A DNA stretch of 13,438 bases, taken from contig JAAZDH010000354.1 in the NCBI GenBank assembly GCA_012512865.1, positions 1 through 13,438 on the forward strand. Direction: 5' to 3'. The notes under the pieces were generated by a model. The model saw only the letters and a program-made list of their open reading frames with translations, did not search any database and had not been told where the DNA came from. This DNA is from Clostridiaceae bacterium. Its GTDB lineage: Bacteria; Bacillota; Clostridia; Acetivibrionales; DUMC01. Of the stretch, positions 13,099 to 13,438 are shown piece after piece; position 1 is the first letter of the stretch, and every line of letters begins with the position of its first letter. The position numbers and the translations under genes are program-made.

Positions 13099-13438
13099 TT
13101 AGCAAGGACAGAACGGGAAACTGGGGAACGTTGAATAATGGGCTACCACGTGTACCCTAAATCTCCTAGTGCAGCATAGGTTTTGCTCGGGGAAGATGAA
13201 ACAGAAATCACCCACGTTTACATTGTCAACACAACGATTAGCAGGTCCGGGGACCATGATTTCGCAAACCCTGAATCCTTTAATGAAGAAAGTACCTTCA
13301 ATATTCTCGCATACCAGGATTCCAAGGATTATTTTTTTTCCTCGACATACCCTGTCAAGGTTGACACGTACTTTTAACAATCTTCCTTCGCATTTCAGCC
13401 TGACATTTTCAATAGTAAAATCCTTAATGTCTTCACAC
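13099..13438 (-). CDS. Cysteine-rich protein of unknown function, N-terminus outside window
   Basis: The minus-strand frame is open from the right edge of the window to TAA at 13099-13101; 112 residues are visible. A TTG at 13380 could be read as a start, but the coding-like sequence continues upstream (FTIENVRLKCEGRLLKVRVN), so the gene most likely begins outside the window. Eleven cysteines occur in the visible part, including paired CC and a terminal CPC. The pattern LKVRVNLDRVCRGKKIILGI, FRVCEI, FIFPEQNLCC and TRRFRVHVVAHY resembles a conserved domain of about 100-130 residues that I remember from clostridial hypothetical proteins (VCPxK..alGvil, RRFrvr.iAnY); I cannot name it with confidence. 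It has no visible membrane segment. It converges on the CapA-like gene and shares its terminator. Confidence 0.6.
   Translation of the reverse strand, partial: CEDIKDFTIENVRLKCEGRLLKVRVNLDRVCRGKKIILGILVCENIEGTFFIKGFRVCEIMVPGPANRCVDNVNVGDFCFIFPEQNLCCTRRFRVHVVAHYSTFPSFPFCPC

Noticed and set aside
13183..13377. Plus-strand open frame of 64 codons near the right edge
   Set aside because: It is antisense to the cysteine-rich protein, whose frame continues to the window edge with a better coding pattern.

Overview
The window looks like chromosomal DNA of a clostridial Bacillota. The evidence is a V/A-type ATPase operon of the clostridial kind, FloA beside a short NfeD, a DUF4097-type lipoprotein, purine-rich Shine-Dalgarno (SD) sequences before most genes, and several TTG/GTG starts. 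Genus cannot be fixed from sequence alone. No tRNA, rRNA, CRISPR array, intact insertion sequence or prophage gene was seen.

Layout. (1) 1-7350, plus strand: the distal part of a V/A-type ATPase operon in the order E (5' end cut by the window), C, F, A, B, D. Subunits I and K would be expected upstream, outside the window. C/F and A/B each overlap by 8 nt; F-A and B-D are separated by spacers made of degenerate short tandem repeats. The last reading frame is unusual. A complete subunit D (about 214 residues) runs without a stop codon into a lipoprotein signal sequence and a whole HlyD/MacA-like membrane-fusion (efflux adaptor) protein, giving 605 codons. (2) 7351-7593: a repeat-rich spacer and a strong hairpin between convergent operons. 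(3) 7594-9507, minus strand: nfeD, floA and a small unknown gene, a membrane-microdomain operon. (4) 9508-9909: a divergent regulatory region with candidate promoters in both directions and a paired direct/inverted repeat that looks like an operator. (5) 9910-12962, plus strand: a DUF4097-like lipoprotein, the RNA 2',3'-cyclic phosphodiesterase ThpR, and a membrane-anchored CapA-family protein, separated by a palindromic unit and a long AT/purine-rich repeat tract. (6) 12982-13022: a 14-bp bidirectional terminator hairpin. (7) 13099-13438, minus strand: the 3' end of a cysteine-rich protein that runs off the window.

How the genes fit together. The A3B3 head (A, B), the central shaft (D, F), the peripheral stalk (E) and the rotor-to-ring coupler (C) are all encoded here, so the cytoplasmic part of the ATPase is essentially complete apart from the start of E. 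The FloA/NfeD genes, the DUF4097-like lipoprotein and the CapA-like protein are all envelope-associated, but nothing in the sequence proves a common pathway. The two most notable signals are the D-adaptor fusion and the recurrent degenerate tandem repeats, each with its own period, in nearly every long same-strand spacer and also inside subunit C.
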